A DNA stretch of 64,000 nt. Source: Dokdonella immobilis. Its GTDB lineage: Bacteria; Pseudomonadota; Gammaproteobacteria; Xanthomonadales; Rhodanobacteraceae. Shown piece after piece: positions 44,201-53,230 of the stretch. A program made the translations under genes and the position numbers. Location: positions 34,697-98,696 of the forward strand of contig NZ_FOVF01000014.1 in NCBI RefSeq assembly GCF_900115085.1. Direction: 5' to 3'. Numbering within the stretch: position 1 is the first letter of the stretch; every line of letters starts with the position of its first letter. The notes beneath the pieces were generated by a model. The model did no database searches, was not told where the DNA came from, and saw nothing but the letters and a program-made list of their open reading frames with translations.

Positions 44201-45499
44201 CAGCCAGCGCTTCCAGTTCACCGGCTGCTGCGCGGGACGCAGGGCCTTGGCCCCGGCGCTGGCACGCGAGTCGCCCAGATCGGCCACGGCCGGTTGCCAT
44301 TCCGGGCCAAAGCGCGAGCGCAGCGAAACGAGCGCCGGCTCGATCGGATAATCCGGATAGCGTTCGCTCGCGCTGCCGACGGCAAGCAGGAACGGACCGT
44401 TTCCTTCGGCCAGGAACAGCAGACGTGCCGGACGGTAGCCGACCACGACATCCGGGGGTGCGGCCAGCGGTGTTGCCGAATCGAGTCGCAATGACCGGAT
44501 TCGCGGTCCTGGCGTCAGCGCGGCAAAACCGTTGTCGATCACGTCGCCGTCCTGCAGCAATCGGAACGCGACGAAGCGTGCGCGTCGGACCCAGCGTCCC
44601 GACGCCGGCGCCTCGTCAGCCGACGCCAGCACGTCCAGTTGCGCCACCGCATTGTCGCTGGACAGGTTGACCTTCACGTCGGTCGCCGGCACGGCAGGGT
44701 TCAGGACGTACAGGAAGCGCGTCTTGTCGGCGTCCAGTTCGCCGAGACGCTCGACCGATGCCGCCTGCAGCCACTGCACGCGCGCCGAGCCAGCCACGTG
44801 TCGCGTCCTGCCTGCTTCGGCGCGCAGGCCGGCCAGTGGCAGGCCGTCATCGGTCCGCAGAAGCCGCAGGTAGCGCAGCCGGGTGGTCGAAAGATCGATG
44901 TTGCGACGTTCGATGCGGGCGCCATCCTGCTCGATCATGACCACGGTGGCATCCGCGTTGAGCAGGTCCCAGCGCTGCAGATCGTTGCTGCCACGGACTT
45001 CGAATCGGGCAATGAGCTTGTCGCGCGGCGCATCCCAGTCGAGTTCCAGATAGTCGATGCCGCGGTCGAAGGCAGCGAGGTCGAGCAGCCATTCGCGCGG
45101 TTCGACCGCCACCGTGGGTTCGCCCGTCGACTGCGCCTCGAGCCGGCGCAGGCGGCCCGCCGCGTCGCGCTCGACGACGAGGTGCAGGTCGACACCGGTG
45201 CCGCCACGGCGACCGTCCGGAAGCGCCAGCACCGGAACAGAGGCGCGCTGCTCGACTTGCGAGTCGGGAAGTTCGACCGGCCGGATCGTCATCGGCACGG
45301 CTTGACCAGCCGCATTGAACACGGCGAGGTCGCGCAGATCCGGATCCACCGATCCGGCATAGACCGAACTGTCCAGTTCGAACTGCCACGCCGCACTTTC
45401 GCCGCTTGTCCGGATCGGAATCACGTTCGCATAGTCGGCCGGGCTCGCGGCCATGCCAGCCTGCGCCGTCAGCCCGACGCAGAGCAGCAGGCGCTTCAT
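44087..45499 (-). CDS. DUF3999 family secreted/membrane protein
   Basis: A 470-residue protein with signal peptide (MKRLLLCVGLTAQAGMA), a long periplasmic beta-rich region (about 20-425) and one C-terminal transmembrane segment (WLLWSVLIGAAAVVGGIAIS) with a short charged cytoplasmic tail. It matches the DUF3999 pattern and is coupled by an ATGA overlap to the upstream DUF2339 gene, its usual partner. Function unknown. Its 3' end overlaps the O-antigen ligase-like gene by 114 bases on the opposite strand. Confidence 0.82.
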   Translation of the reverse strand: MKRLLLCVGLTAQAGMAASPADYANVIPIRTSGESAAWQFELDSSVYAGSVDPDLRDLAVFNAAGQAVPMTIRPVELPDSQVEQRASVPVLALPDGRRGGTGVDLHLVVERDAAGRLRRLEAQSTGEPTVAVEPREWLLDLAAFDRGIDYLELDWDAPRDKLIARFEVRGSNDLQRWDLLNADATVVMIEQDGARIERRNIDLSTTRLRYLRLLRTDDGLPLAGLRAEAGRTRHVAGSARVQWLQAASVERLGELDADKTRFLYVLNPAVPATDVKVNLSSDNAVAQLDVLASADEAPASGRWVRRARFVAFRLLQDGDVIDNGFAALTPGPRIRSLRLDSATPLAAPPDVVVGYRPARLLFLAEGNGPFLLAVGSASERYPDYPIEPALVSLRSRFGPEWQPAVADLGDSRASAGAKALRPAQQPVNWKRWLLWSVLIGAAAVVGGIAISLLRGSGEGRGEERQQPPEE

Positions 45500-48207
45500 G
45501 CCGCCTGCTCCGTGGCCGTTTCGCGGGGTGGCGCAGGGGCCAGGTAGCCGACCAGGGTGCAGAGCAGGCCGTAGGCAATGAACGAGGCGATGCCGAACAG
45601 ATTGCCGAGATGCTGGCGGTCGATCAGCAGCAGCTTGGCCAGGACCACGGCCATCAGCACGGCGCTGGCCAGCCACAGCGGGCGATTGCCGCGTCGCGAC
45701 CCGATCACCCAGCCGGCCACGCCGAGGATGCTCCAGACCACGGCCAGGCTGGTCTGGGCGAGGCTGGCCGAGAGCAGGCGTTCATCCCACGCGATGCCGC
45801 CGAGATGATGCACGGCGCGCAGGGTCGCATCGGTGATCAGGATGAAACCGCCGGCGGCGAACAGCGCTGTGCGCCGGCCGCGGATGATCGCCGGTGCATC
45901 CGGGTCGCGCATCCACAGGGCCAGCACGATCAGGGTGGCGAGCTGGAACAGTTCGAGCGGATTGAGCAGCGGCACGAAGGCGAGCGGCGCGCTGGCGCCG
46001 GCATTGAACAGGCTAAGCAGGAGCAGGAAGCCGAGCACGAACGCCTGCGAGGTCAGCAGGCCTGGCCGGTAGCGCGGGAATTCGTCGCCAAGCGGATGGG
46101 AGATCCAGTGCGGCCTGCGCAGCGCGAGGCCGTGCACGAGCAACACCGGCAGACCGATCATCGCCAGCAGCCAGCCGGCGTCGAGTTCCGCGCGCAGGGC
46201 GACCTCGCGCAGACTCAGGCAGAAGGCCAGGGTCCAGGTCCACAGCCAGCCGAGATGCGCCGTGGTCTGTGCCGCATCCGCGCTGCTGCGCAGGCAAGCG
46301 AGGCTGCGCAAGCCGAGGACCGCGAGCGCGACATGCGCGAGCCCGCTCCAGCCGGCAAAGACCTGGCCGTCGACGCCGATGACGGCGCTGATCGGCAGGG
46401 TGACCCAGAACAGCACACCGACCGTGAAGGCCAGGGATCGGCGTTGCCAGAGACGTTCCGCTTCGCCGACCAGCCAGGCGCTGACGGCGACTACCCCAAG
46501 CACCGCCGGCAGCTGCTCCTCTGCGGCGACGAAGCGGTCGATGTCGACCAGCCAGGCGCCGAACCACCAGGCCAGGCCCCAGAGATAGAGCACGACGCCG
46601 AGTTCGGCCGAGCGATTCGCGCGCTGATAGAGCCAGGCACAGGCCAGGGCTGAGCCGGCGATCAGCATGGCACCGAGGAACGGGCCGTTGGCCAGCGGCA
46701 GCGCATCGACTTCGCGCGCACCGATGGCCGCGACATAGGCGCCGGCGGCGAGCAGTTGCAGGAGCAGGCCGATCCAGCGCGGCAGGCGGCGTTGCTGGCG
46801 CAGGCCGAGCCAGACCAGGGCGGCGCCCTCGAGGGCGAACAGGCAGCCGGTCGTGCGCGCCGACAGGGCCAGCGGGATGGCCAGGGTCGAGAAGCCGAGG
46901 GCGAGCACGGCGAACGATTCGCCGAGCACGCGCAGGCGCCTGATCAGGCCGGCCGCGAGCGCGGCATAGATGACGCCAAGTGCGAGTGCCGAGATCGCCA
47001 GCGGCATGCGCTCGCCTTCGAGCAGGGCGGCCTGCAGGGCAAAGGCGACCAGCGGGTTGCCGAACACGAGGGTGCCGTCGACGACATCGGGTCGCTCACG
47101 CCCGAGCCTCAACGCATAGAGGACCGGGATGGCGAGATAGAGGACGAAGAACAGGACCAGGAACGGCTCGGTGCTGTCGAACAGGGCGTGGTTGTATTTG
47201 AGAACGCCCCAAAGCGTGCCGATTGCATAAGTGAAGAAGAAGCCGATCAGGTTCAGCACCCGCCATGCGCGCGTCCAGGCGATCGCGAACACCGCGACGT
47301 TGAGCACGGCATAGTAGGAAAAAAGGAAGACATGATTGCCGCTGCCGGTCGAGATCAGGATCGGCGCGGCGAAGCCGGCGACGATGCCGAGCACGGCCAG
47401 GGCCAGCGCATCCTGCAGCACCGCGAGCAGGCAGACGCCGGCTACCAGGATGATCATCAGGGCGAACGCCGGCAATGCCGGCAACAAGTGATAGAGACGA
47501 AATGCCGCAAACACGGTCAACAGCAAGATGCCGATCGCGCCACCCTGCAGGCTCAGCGAGAACGCGCGACGCGTATCGCGCTGGCGCCAGGCGAAAACCA
47601 GGGCTGCTACCGCCGCAACGGCAACGCCGACCAGACGGAACTCGATCGGAAAGGTAAACCAGCCTTCGTCGGCCGCGTACTTGAGCAGCGCGGCGACTCC
47701 GGCGAACAGCACGAGCATGCCGACCTTGACCGGCACATTACCCTCGGTGAACCAGGCCTTGATCCAGCCGACCGCGCGCTCGCCGACATCGGGACCTGTC
47801 GGCTCGCGTTCCTGCCAGGCAATCGCCGCGCCCATGGACTCGGGCTCGGTCTGGATGCTTGCCGCGGGCAGGGGAGGCGCGGGCATCGGATCGGGCAACT
47901 CGAAGGCTTCCTCAGCCTGGGGAACCGGCTGAGGCGCGGGCACCTTTGGCCGCAGGTCGAGGGCCTCGCTCATGGCAGGCGGCACCGCTCGGGCCGCGAC
48001 CGCGGCGCGTGTGGACTCGGTGGCATCCCGGGCCTCGAGGCGCGATTCAATGGCGCGCAGCCGGGCGCCGAGGGCGGCGACACGGGCAAGCAGATAGCCG
48101 ATCGTGGCGCCGGCGAGAACGCTGACGACCTGGCCTGACTCGCGATCAAACAGCGTGGCGAGCACGATTCCGATGAATGCGCCCGCAATTCCCCCTACCA
48201 GTCCCAT
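45496..48207 (-). CDS. DUF2339 polytopic membrane protein
   Basis: A 903-residue protein: N-terminal hydrophobic segment (MGLVGGIAGAFIGIVLATLF), a coiled/Pro-rich stretch (residues 50-145), then about 25 transmembrane segments to the C-terminus, the signature of DUF2339. ATG 48207 begins the first membrane segment; longer in-frame starts do not. Gene pairs of DUF2339 and DUF3999 occur in many proteobacteria and imply a shared membrane complex. Role unknown. Confidence 0.85.
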   Translation of the reverse strand: MGLVGGIAGAFIGIVLATLFDRESGQVVSVLAGATIGYLLARVAALGARLRAIESRLEARDATESTRAAVAARAVPPAMSEALDLRPKVPAPQPVPQAEEAFELPDPMPAPPLPAASIQTEPESMGAAIAWQEREPTGPDVGERAVGWIKAWFTEGNVPVKVGMLVLFAGVAALLKYAADEGWFTFPIEFRLVGVAVAAVAALVFAWRQRDTRRAFSLSLQGGAIGILLLTVFAAFRLYHLLPALPAFALMIILVAGVCLLAVLQDALALAVLGIVAGFAAPILISTGSGNHVFLFSYYAVLNVAVFAIAWTRAWRVLNLIGFFFTYAIGTLWGVLKYNHALFDSTEPFLVLFFVLYLAIPVLYALRLGRERPDVVDGTLVFGNPLVAFALQAALLEGERMPLAISALALGVIYAALAAGLIRRLRVLGESFAVLALGFSTLAIPLALSARTTGCLFALEGAALVWLGLRQQRRLPRWIGLLLQLLAAGAYVAAIGAREVDALPLANGPFLGAMLIAGSALACAWLYQRANRSAELGVVLYLWGLAWWFGAWLVDIDRFVAAEEQLPAVLGVVAVSAWLVGEAERLWQRRSLAFTVGVLFWVTLPISAVIGVDGQVFAGWSGLAHVALAVLGLRSLACLRSSADAAQTTAHLGWLWTWTLAFCLSLREVALRAELDAGWLLAMIGLPVLLVHGLALRRPHWISHPLGDEFPRYRPGLLTSQAFVLGFLLLLSLFNAGASAPLAFVPLLNPLELFQLATLIVLALWMRDPDAPAIIRGRRTALFAAGGFILITDATLRAVHHLGGIAWDERLLSASLAQTSLAVVWSILGVAGWVIGSRRGNRPLWLASAVLMAVVLAKLLLIDRQHLGNLFGIASFIAYGLLCTLVGYLAPAPPRETATEQAA

Positions 48208-48233
48208 GCTGCGCCTTCCCCTGCGATGGACGA

Positions 48234-49163
48234 TCAACGATAGACCGAAGCCTGCCCTTCGGGCCGGTTCTTGAAGCGCCGGTGGATCCAAAGGTACTGG
48301 GTCGGCGCTTCGCGCGCCATGCGTTCGATCGCGGCATTGACCCGGGCCGTGTCCGCGGCGACGTCGGTGCCGGGGAAATCGGCCAGTGGCGCTTCCAGGC
48401 GCAGGACGTAGCCGCCGCCTTCGAGGCGTCGATGGAAGAACGGGATCACCCGCGCCCCGGATAGCCGGGCCAGATGATGGGTCGCGGTCAGGGTTGCCGC
48501 GGGAATGCCGAAGAAGGGCACGAACACCGTGTCCTTGCCGCGCATGTCCTGGTCCGGGGCGTACCAGATCGCGCCGCCTGCGCGCATGTAGCGGACCGCG
48601 GCGCGGACCTCACTCTTCAGGAACATGGTATCGGCATAGCGTTGGCGGGCGCGCCGGATCGCCCACTCGAAGGCGGCATCGCCATGCTTGCGGTACATGC
48701 CGGCCAGGCGGATGCCGCCCTGCTCGATCAGCAGCCGTCCCGCCAGTTCCAGATGCGAGAAGTGGGCGCCGGTCAGGAGCACGCCGCGACCTTCGGCGGC
48801 GGCCGCGGCGACGTGCTCGAGGCCTTCGATGCGTGCAGGGACCCGCAACAGTGCCTTGCGCGTTCCCATCCAGGCCAGGGCGAACTCGACCAGCATCAGG
48901 CCGACATCGCGCAGGTTCTGCTCGAGCAGGCGGCCGCGTTCGGCAGCGTCGAGTTGCGGAAAGCACAGTTCGAGGTTGCGCGCCGCGATGCGCCGTCGCG
49001 AGCCCGGAATGCGCGCGAACAGCCAACCCAGGGCGCGGCCGGTGCGCATGAGCAGCCCATAGGGCAGGCGCGACAGCAGCCAGAGCAGGCCGAGCCCGAT
49101 CCAGGCCGGCCAGTGGCGCGGTCCGAGCAGGGCGGGGCGAAACGGGGGCGATTCGGCACTCAT
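48234..49163 (-). CDS. lpxL: Lipid A biosynthesis acyltransferase (LpxL/HtrB-like)
   Basis: A 309-residue inner-membrane late acyltransferase. The catalytic H-x4-E motif is GAHFSHLEL (about residue 133), with downstream YAPDQD and the C-terminal YLWIHRRFKNRPEG. It adds a secondary acyl chain to Kdo-lipid IVA. It is divergent from waaA, which makes its substrate; the 74-base gap must hold both promoters. LpxL rather than LpxM is a judgement by overall resemblance. Confidence 0.9.
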   Translation of the reverse strand: MSAESPPFRPALLGPRHWPAWIGLGLLWLLSRLPYGLLMRTGRALGWLFARIPGSRRRIAARNLELCFPQLDAAERGRLLEQNLRDVGLMLVEFALAWMGTRKALLRVPARIEGLEHVAAAAAEGRGVLLTGAHFSHLELAGRLLIEQGGIRLAGMYRKHGDAAFEWAIRRARQRYADTMFLKSEVRAAVRYMRAGGAIWYAPDQDMRGKDTVFVPFFGIPAATLTATHHLARLSGARVIPFFHRRLEGGGYVLRLEAPLADFPGTDVAADTARVNAAIERMAREAPTQYLWIHRRFKNRPEGQASVYR

Positions 49164-49237
49164 CGACCGATTATGGCGGCCGGGCCGCTTTCTGCCTATG
49201 CGGCCTATACTGCGCGGTCTTGTCTGGAGCCCGATCC

Positions 49238-50512
49238 GTGCTGCGCCTGCTGTATACCCTGACCATGTACCTGCTGACGCCGGTGATCCTGTACCGGCTG
49301 GCCGCGCGTGGCCTGCGTTATCGGCGCTACCTGTCGCGCTGGAAGGAGCGCTTCGGCTTCTTTCCGGCGCCAGGGTTCAACAACAGCTGCTGGGTGCATG
49401 CGGTTTCGGTCGGCGAGGTGAATGCCGCAGTGCCGCTGATCGAGGCGCTCATGCGCACCTATCCCGAGGCGCCGATGGTCGTGACCACGGTCACCCCGAC
49501 CGGTTCGGAGCGCGTGCAGAAACTGTTCGGCGACCGCGTCTTCCACGTCTACCTGCCGTACGACCTGCCGGCCTCGGTCAAACGCTTCCTCGACCGCATC
49601 AAGCCACGCTTCGCGGTGATCATGGAAACCGAGATCTGGCCGAACCTGTTCATCACCTGCCGCGAGCGCGCGATTCCGATCGTGGTGACCAATGCGCGCC
49701 TGTCCGAGCGCAGCCTGCGCGGCTATGGGCCGGTTCGGCCGCTGGCCCGTCGTGCGATCCGCTGCGCCAGCTTCGTCGCCGCGCAATCGCCGCTGGATGC
49801 CGAGCGCCTGCGCGCGCTCGGTGCCGCGGTCACCCGCCTGGCCGTAATCGGCAATCTGAAGTTCGACATGCCGGTGCCGCCGAGCCTGGCCGGCACCGGT
49901 GAGCAACTGCGCCAGGGCTGGGGCCGGCGGCGTCCGGTCTGGATCGCGGCGAGCACGCACGAGGGCGAGGAAATGCCCGTGCTCAAGGCACATACGGCGG
50001 TCCTGCAACGCTATCCGGACGCCCTGTTGCTGATCGCACCGCGTCATCCGGAACGCTTCAGGCCGGTGATCGGCGCCTGCCGTTCGCTCGGTTTCGCCAC
50101 GCGCACGCGCAGCGAGGACGAGGTCGCGGACGAACGCTGCCAGTGCTTCGTGGTCGACACGATGGGCGAGCTGCTGCACTTCTATGCGGCCGCGGACATC
50201 GCCTTCGTCGGAGGCAGCCTCGAGCCGATCGGCGGGCACAACCTGCTCGAACCGGCCGCGCTCGGCAAGCCGGTCATTGTCGGTCCGCACACGTTCAACA
50301 CCGAGGAAGTGGCTTCGAGCCTCATCGAGGCGAAAGCCGTGCTGCGCGTCGAAAACGCCGAACAGCTCGGTGCCGCGGTGATCCGCCTGCTGACCCAGGA
50401 AGACCTGCGCCGCGCCATGGGCCAGGCCGCCCAGGCCGTCCTCGAACGCGAGCGCGGCGCCGTCGAGCGCACTCTCAGGATCGTCGAACAGGTGCTGGAG
50501 AAGCAGGCGTGA
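49238..50512 (+). CDS. waaA: 3-deoxy-D-manno-octulosonic acid transferase WaaA (KdtA)
   Basis: Adds Kdo to lipid IVA. A GTG start at 49238, with GGAG 8 bases before it, gives 424 residues; a TTG at 49220 is less likely. An N-terminal membrane anchor (LLYTLTMYLLTPVILYRL) is followed by WVHAVSVGEVNAAVPLIEAL, the catalytic Glu region, and a C-terminal GGSLEPIGGHNLLEPAALGKPV. The gene lies between lpxL and tolC, with repeat copy F just past its stop. Confidence 0.95.
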   Translation: MLRLLYTLTMYLLTPVILYRLAARGLRYRRYLSRWKERFGFFPAPGFNNSCWVHAVSVGEVNAAVPLIEALMRTYPEAPMVVTTVTPTGSERVQKLFGDRVFHVYLPYDLPASVKRFLDRIKPRFAVIMETEIWPNLFITCRERAIPIVVTNARLSERSLRGYGPVRPLARRAIRCASFVAAQSPLDAERLRALGAAVTRLAVIGNLKFDMPVPPSLAGTGEQLRQGWGRRRPVWIAASTHEGEEMPVLKAHTAVLQRYPDALLLIAPRHPERFRPVIGACRSLGFATRTRSEDEVADERCQCFVVDTMGELLHFYAAADIAFVGGSLEPIGGHNLLEPAALGKPVIVGPHTFNTEEVASSLIEAKAVLRVENAEQLGAAVIRLLTQEDLRRAMGQAAQAVLERERGAVERTLRIVEQVLEKQA

Positions 50513-50518
50513 AGGGCG

Positions 50519-50608
50519 GGGATTGGAGATTCGGGATTGGAGATTCGTAAGAGCGGCGGTTACCCGGTTGGCTCTTGCGAATCCCGAATCCCAAATCCCG
50601 AATCCCGG
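50519..50608. repeat. Heptamer inverted-arm element, copy F (waaA-tolC convergent junction)
   Basis: Left arm 50519-50546 is GGGATTG, GAGATTC, GGGATTG, GAGATTC. Right arm 50579-50608 is GAATCCC, GAATCCC, AAATCCC, GAATCCC, GG. The core is only 32 bases and completes a hairpin: GATTCGTAAGAGC (50542-50554) is the inverse of GCTCTTGCGAATC (50571-50583) with one mismatch. It starts 6 bases after the waaA stop and touches the tolC stop, filling the convergent gap, so it may act as a bidirectional transcript end. Confidence 0.88.
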
Positions 50609-50609
50609 C

Positions 50610-51995
50610 TCACTCGAGCAACGCGTTCACCGCCTCGAGGTCGCTGACCTGGATGACGCCGGCGGATTGCTTGAGGCGCAGGCCATTGAGGACGAAGGCG
50701 TGGCGGGCTTGCGAATAGCTGCTTTGCGCCGACAGCAGCTGCTGCTGGCTGATCAGCACGTCGACGATCGTACGCGTGCCGACTTCATAGCCAGCCTGGG
50801 TCGCGTCGAGCGAACTCTGCGCGGAGATGACTGCCTGGCGCGTCGCTTCGACCTGGCTGGCGCCGGCGATCACGGCGCGATAGCCGTTGCGCGTGCTGCG
50901 TTCGACCAGGCGCTTCTGCAATTCGTACTGGTCCTGCGCCGCGTCGCGGTTGTAGACCGACTGGCGAACCCTGGACTGCGTGTAGCCGCCGGCAAAGATC
51001 GGAACATTGAGGGTCAGTCCGACCGTGGTCGACCAGCGCTCGCTGTTGGTGTGGAAGGCGTCATTGAAACTCGACGCACTGTTGTCGGCCCAGCTCGGGT
51101 TCTTCGAGTAGAGGATCTGGCCGCTGATCGTCGGCAGATGGCCGGCGCGCGCCGTGTTGATGTCCGCATTCGCCGCCTCGAGCTGGTAGGCGTAGGAACT
51201 GAGGCTCGGATTCTGCGCGATCGCGACGTTGACCCAGTCATCGGGGTTTTCCGGATTGGGCTTGTCCAGCGGCAGCTTGTCGCGCAGCTTCTTGAGTTCG
51301 CCCGGCTCCTTGCTGGTCAGCTGGCGCAGGGCCTCGCGATTGTCATCGAGCGTGTTCTGCGCGGTGATCACGTTGGCCACGGCCGTATCGTGCTGGGCCT
51401 TGGCATCGTTGACGTCGGTGATCGCCGACAAACCGACCTCGAAGCGTTGCTGGGCCTGCTCCATCTGGCGGTTCAGGGCCTGCTCGTTGGCCTGGGCGAA
51501 CTTGAGCGCATCCTCGGCGGTCAGCACGTCGAAGTACGCGGTGGCGACGCGGATCAGGAGATCCTGCTGGGCCGCCTCGTAGGTCGCGTCGCCGGCCTTG
51601 GCCACCGATCGCGCGGACTTCAGTGCCGTCCACTTGCTGAGGTCGAGGATGCTCTGGTCGAGGCGCCCGCTCAGGGTCCGGTCGTAATTGTTCGAGGACG
51701 AGGTCACGTTGACCAGGCTCTGGCTCCCGTCCTCGTTGGTGACGAATTGCGGGCCACCGCTGCTGCCGTGGCTCTGCGAATAGCTCAGCGAGGCGCCGAT
51801 CTGCGGCAACAGGGCCGAACGCGCCTGGTCGACATTCTCGCTGGTCGCGTAGTTGGTGGCCTCTGCGCCGGCCAGCTGCGGATCCGAGGCGCGGGCCTCG
51901 CCATAGATCTGGATCAGATCGTCGGCATGGGCCAGCGGAGCGCCTGCGCCGAGCACGAGAGCCAGGGCCAAAGGCAGTGAACGGAGTTGCATCAT
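50610..51995 (-). CDS. tolC: TolC-family outer-membrane channel
   Basis: A 461-residue outer-membrane efflux protein with signal peptide (MMQLRSLPLALALVLGAGAP). Two OEP repeats follow, with long helical stretches (TAYFDVLTAEDALKFAQANE; RNGYRAVIAGASQVEATRQA) and the TolC-like GLSAITDVNDA turn. It forms the outer-membrane exit duct for RND and type I systems. The RND pump and adaptor lie a few genes away on the same strand, so it may serve them. The Pcm-like gene is 39 bases upstream. Confidence 0.93.
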   Translation of the reverse strand: MMQLRSLPLALALVLGAGAPLAHADDLIQIYGEARASDPQLAGAEATNYATSENVDQARSALLPQIGASLSYSQSHGSSGGPQFVTNEDGSQSLVNVTSSSNNYDRTLSGRLDQSILDLSKWTALKSARSVAKAGDATYEAAQQDLLIRVATAYFDVLTAEDALKFAQANEQALNRQMEQAQQRFEVGLSAITDVNDAKAQHDTAVANVITAQNTLDDNREALRQLTSKEPGELKKLRDKLPLDKPNPENPDDWVNVAIAQNPSLSSYAYQLEAANADINTARAGHLPTISGQILYSKNPSWADNSASSFNDAFHTNSERWSTTVGLTLNVPIFAGGYTQSRVRQSVYNRDAAQDQYELQKRLVERSTRNGYRAVIAGASQVEATRQAVISAQSSLDATQAGYEVGTRTIVDVLISQQQLLSAQSSYSQARHAFVLNGLRLKQSAGVIQVSDLEAVNALLE

Positions 51996-52034
51996 CGAAT
52001 CATCCTCGGGTGTGCAGTGCCGGGTGCCGCGCGT

Positions 52035-52694
52035 CTACAACGTGAAGTGGCGCGGCGGCGTGGCGTTGGTCAAATAGGGAATATCGGTCTCGAACAGGCT
52101 CTCAGTCTGCCAGTGGGTCGCATCGACGCGCGTGTGCAATAAGGCCTGCATGGCCGGCGATTCGCCGGTGATCGCGAACAACCGGCCACCGGGCCGGACC
52201 CATCCGCGAACCCGCTCAGGCAACGCAAAAACCGCGCCAGTCAGTACGACGCAGTCAAAGGGTTCCTTGGTTGCATAGTCGGTCAGGGCATCGCAGACCT
52301 CGACCGTGACGCCCGCAATGCCGGCCCCGGCCAAGTTGCGACGGGCCTGGTCGGCCAGGTCCGCGTGCAGTTCGACACTGTGCACCCTGCCTCCCAGTTC
52401 GGCCAGGCAGGCGCTGAGGAATCCCGAACCCGTTCCGATTTCGAGCACGCGCTGTCCGGGTTCGATCGCCACCGCCTGCAGCACGCGGCCCTCGACCACC
52501 GGCTTCAACATGACTTCACCATGGCCCAGGGGCAGCTCGACGTCGACGAATGCCATGCCACGGAATCGTTCCGGCACGAAGTCCTCGCGATGCAGGCGGC
52601 CGAGCACCTCGAGAACGCGGGGGTCGAGCACCTCCCAGGTGCGGATCTGGTTCTCGACCATGTTTTCGCGGGCCAGCTCTGCTTGGGTAGACAT
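52035..52694 (-). CDS. Pcm-like protein-L-isoaspartate O-methyltransferase family protein
   Basis: A 219-residue SAM methyltransferase: MSTQAELARENMVENQIRTW start, LPLGHGEVMLKPVVEGRVLQ (substrate-binding motif variant) and the SAM motif VLEIGTGSGFLSACLAE. It is the type found directly before tolC in xanthomonads. Usual Pcm has a YGDG/SQP pattern, which here differs, so repair of isoaspartate is likely but not certain. ATG 52694 is chosen; the longer frame adds unrelated residues. Confidence 0.88.
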   Translation of the reverse strand: MSTQAELARENMVENQIRTWEVLDPRVLEVLGRLHREDFVPERFRGMAFVDVELPLGHGEVMLKPVVEGRVLQAVAIEPGQRVLEIGTGSGFLSACLAELGGRVHSVELHADLADQARRNLAGAGIAGVTVEVCDALTDYATKEPFDCVVLTGAVFALPERVRGWVRPGGRLFAITGESPAMQALLHTRVDATHWQTESLFETDIPYLTNATPPRHFTL

Positions 52695-52790
52695 CGGCAG
52701 GTTCCAGAATCGGGTAAAAAGGGGCGAAAGCATAAGAGGTCTGTCCGCAGGCGGCAAACAAGCCCTGCGCCGGGCGCCGCGGCAGGGTCC

Positions 52791-53156
52791 TCAGGCGGCC
52801 ACGGTGGATCCGGCCTCGGCCCGGTCCAGTCGCGCGCGCATGCGCGGCAACTGGTGCCTGACCGCAGCCGCCAAGGCCGGTTCGATGCTGGCGAGGGCGC
52901 TCAGACTCAGGGATGCTCCGCTGGCGCCGAGCGTGACCCACTGCAGGGTCAGCCAGCGTTCGAGCAGTCCGCGGTCGTCCCCGGACAGTGCGGACAGTGC
53001 GGCACGCGCCGCCGTGCGCAGGGCTGCACGACGAAAGCGCCCATGCCGCGGACGCTCGTCCAGCACGGCAGCGAAGGCCTGCTGGGCCAATCTCAGGGAC
53101 CAACGATCCGGGTCGGCTTGACCGGGATTTGCCAAGTTCAGCGCTGCCTCACCCAT
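52791..53156 (-). CDS. Small alanine-rich hypothetical protein
   Basis: I do not recognise a family. The 121 residues are helical and rich in Ala, Arg and Leu, with no signal or membrane segment. GAGG about 8 bases before ATG 53156 supports the start, and codon composition fits the neighbours. It lies between the RND pump gene (upstream, 74 bases) and the Pcm-like gene on the same strand. Competing long open frames on the opposite strand make this call moderate. Confidence 0.5.
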   Translation of the reverse strand: MGEAALNLANPGQADPDRWSLRLAQQAFAAVLDERPRHGRFRRAALRTAARAALSALSGDDRGLLERWLTLQWVTLGASGASLSLSALASIEPALAAAVRHQLPRMRARLDRAEAGSTVAA

Positions 53157-53230
53157 ACCTGCCTCTCATGTGGTCGTCGCTGCGTGTTTCCAGATGCTTT
53201 CCGGACCGGCCAACGACAAGTGGTGTTCCG

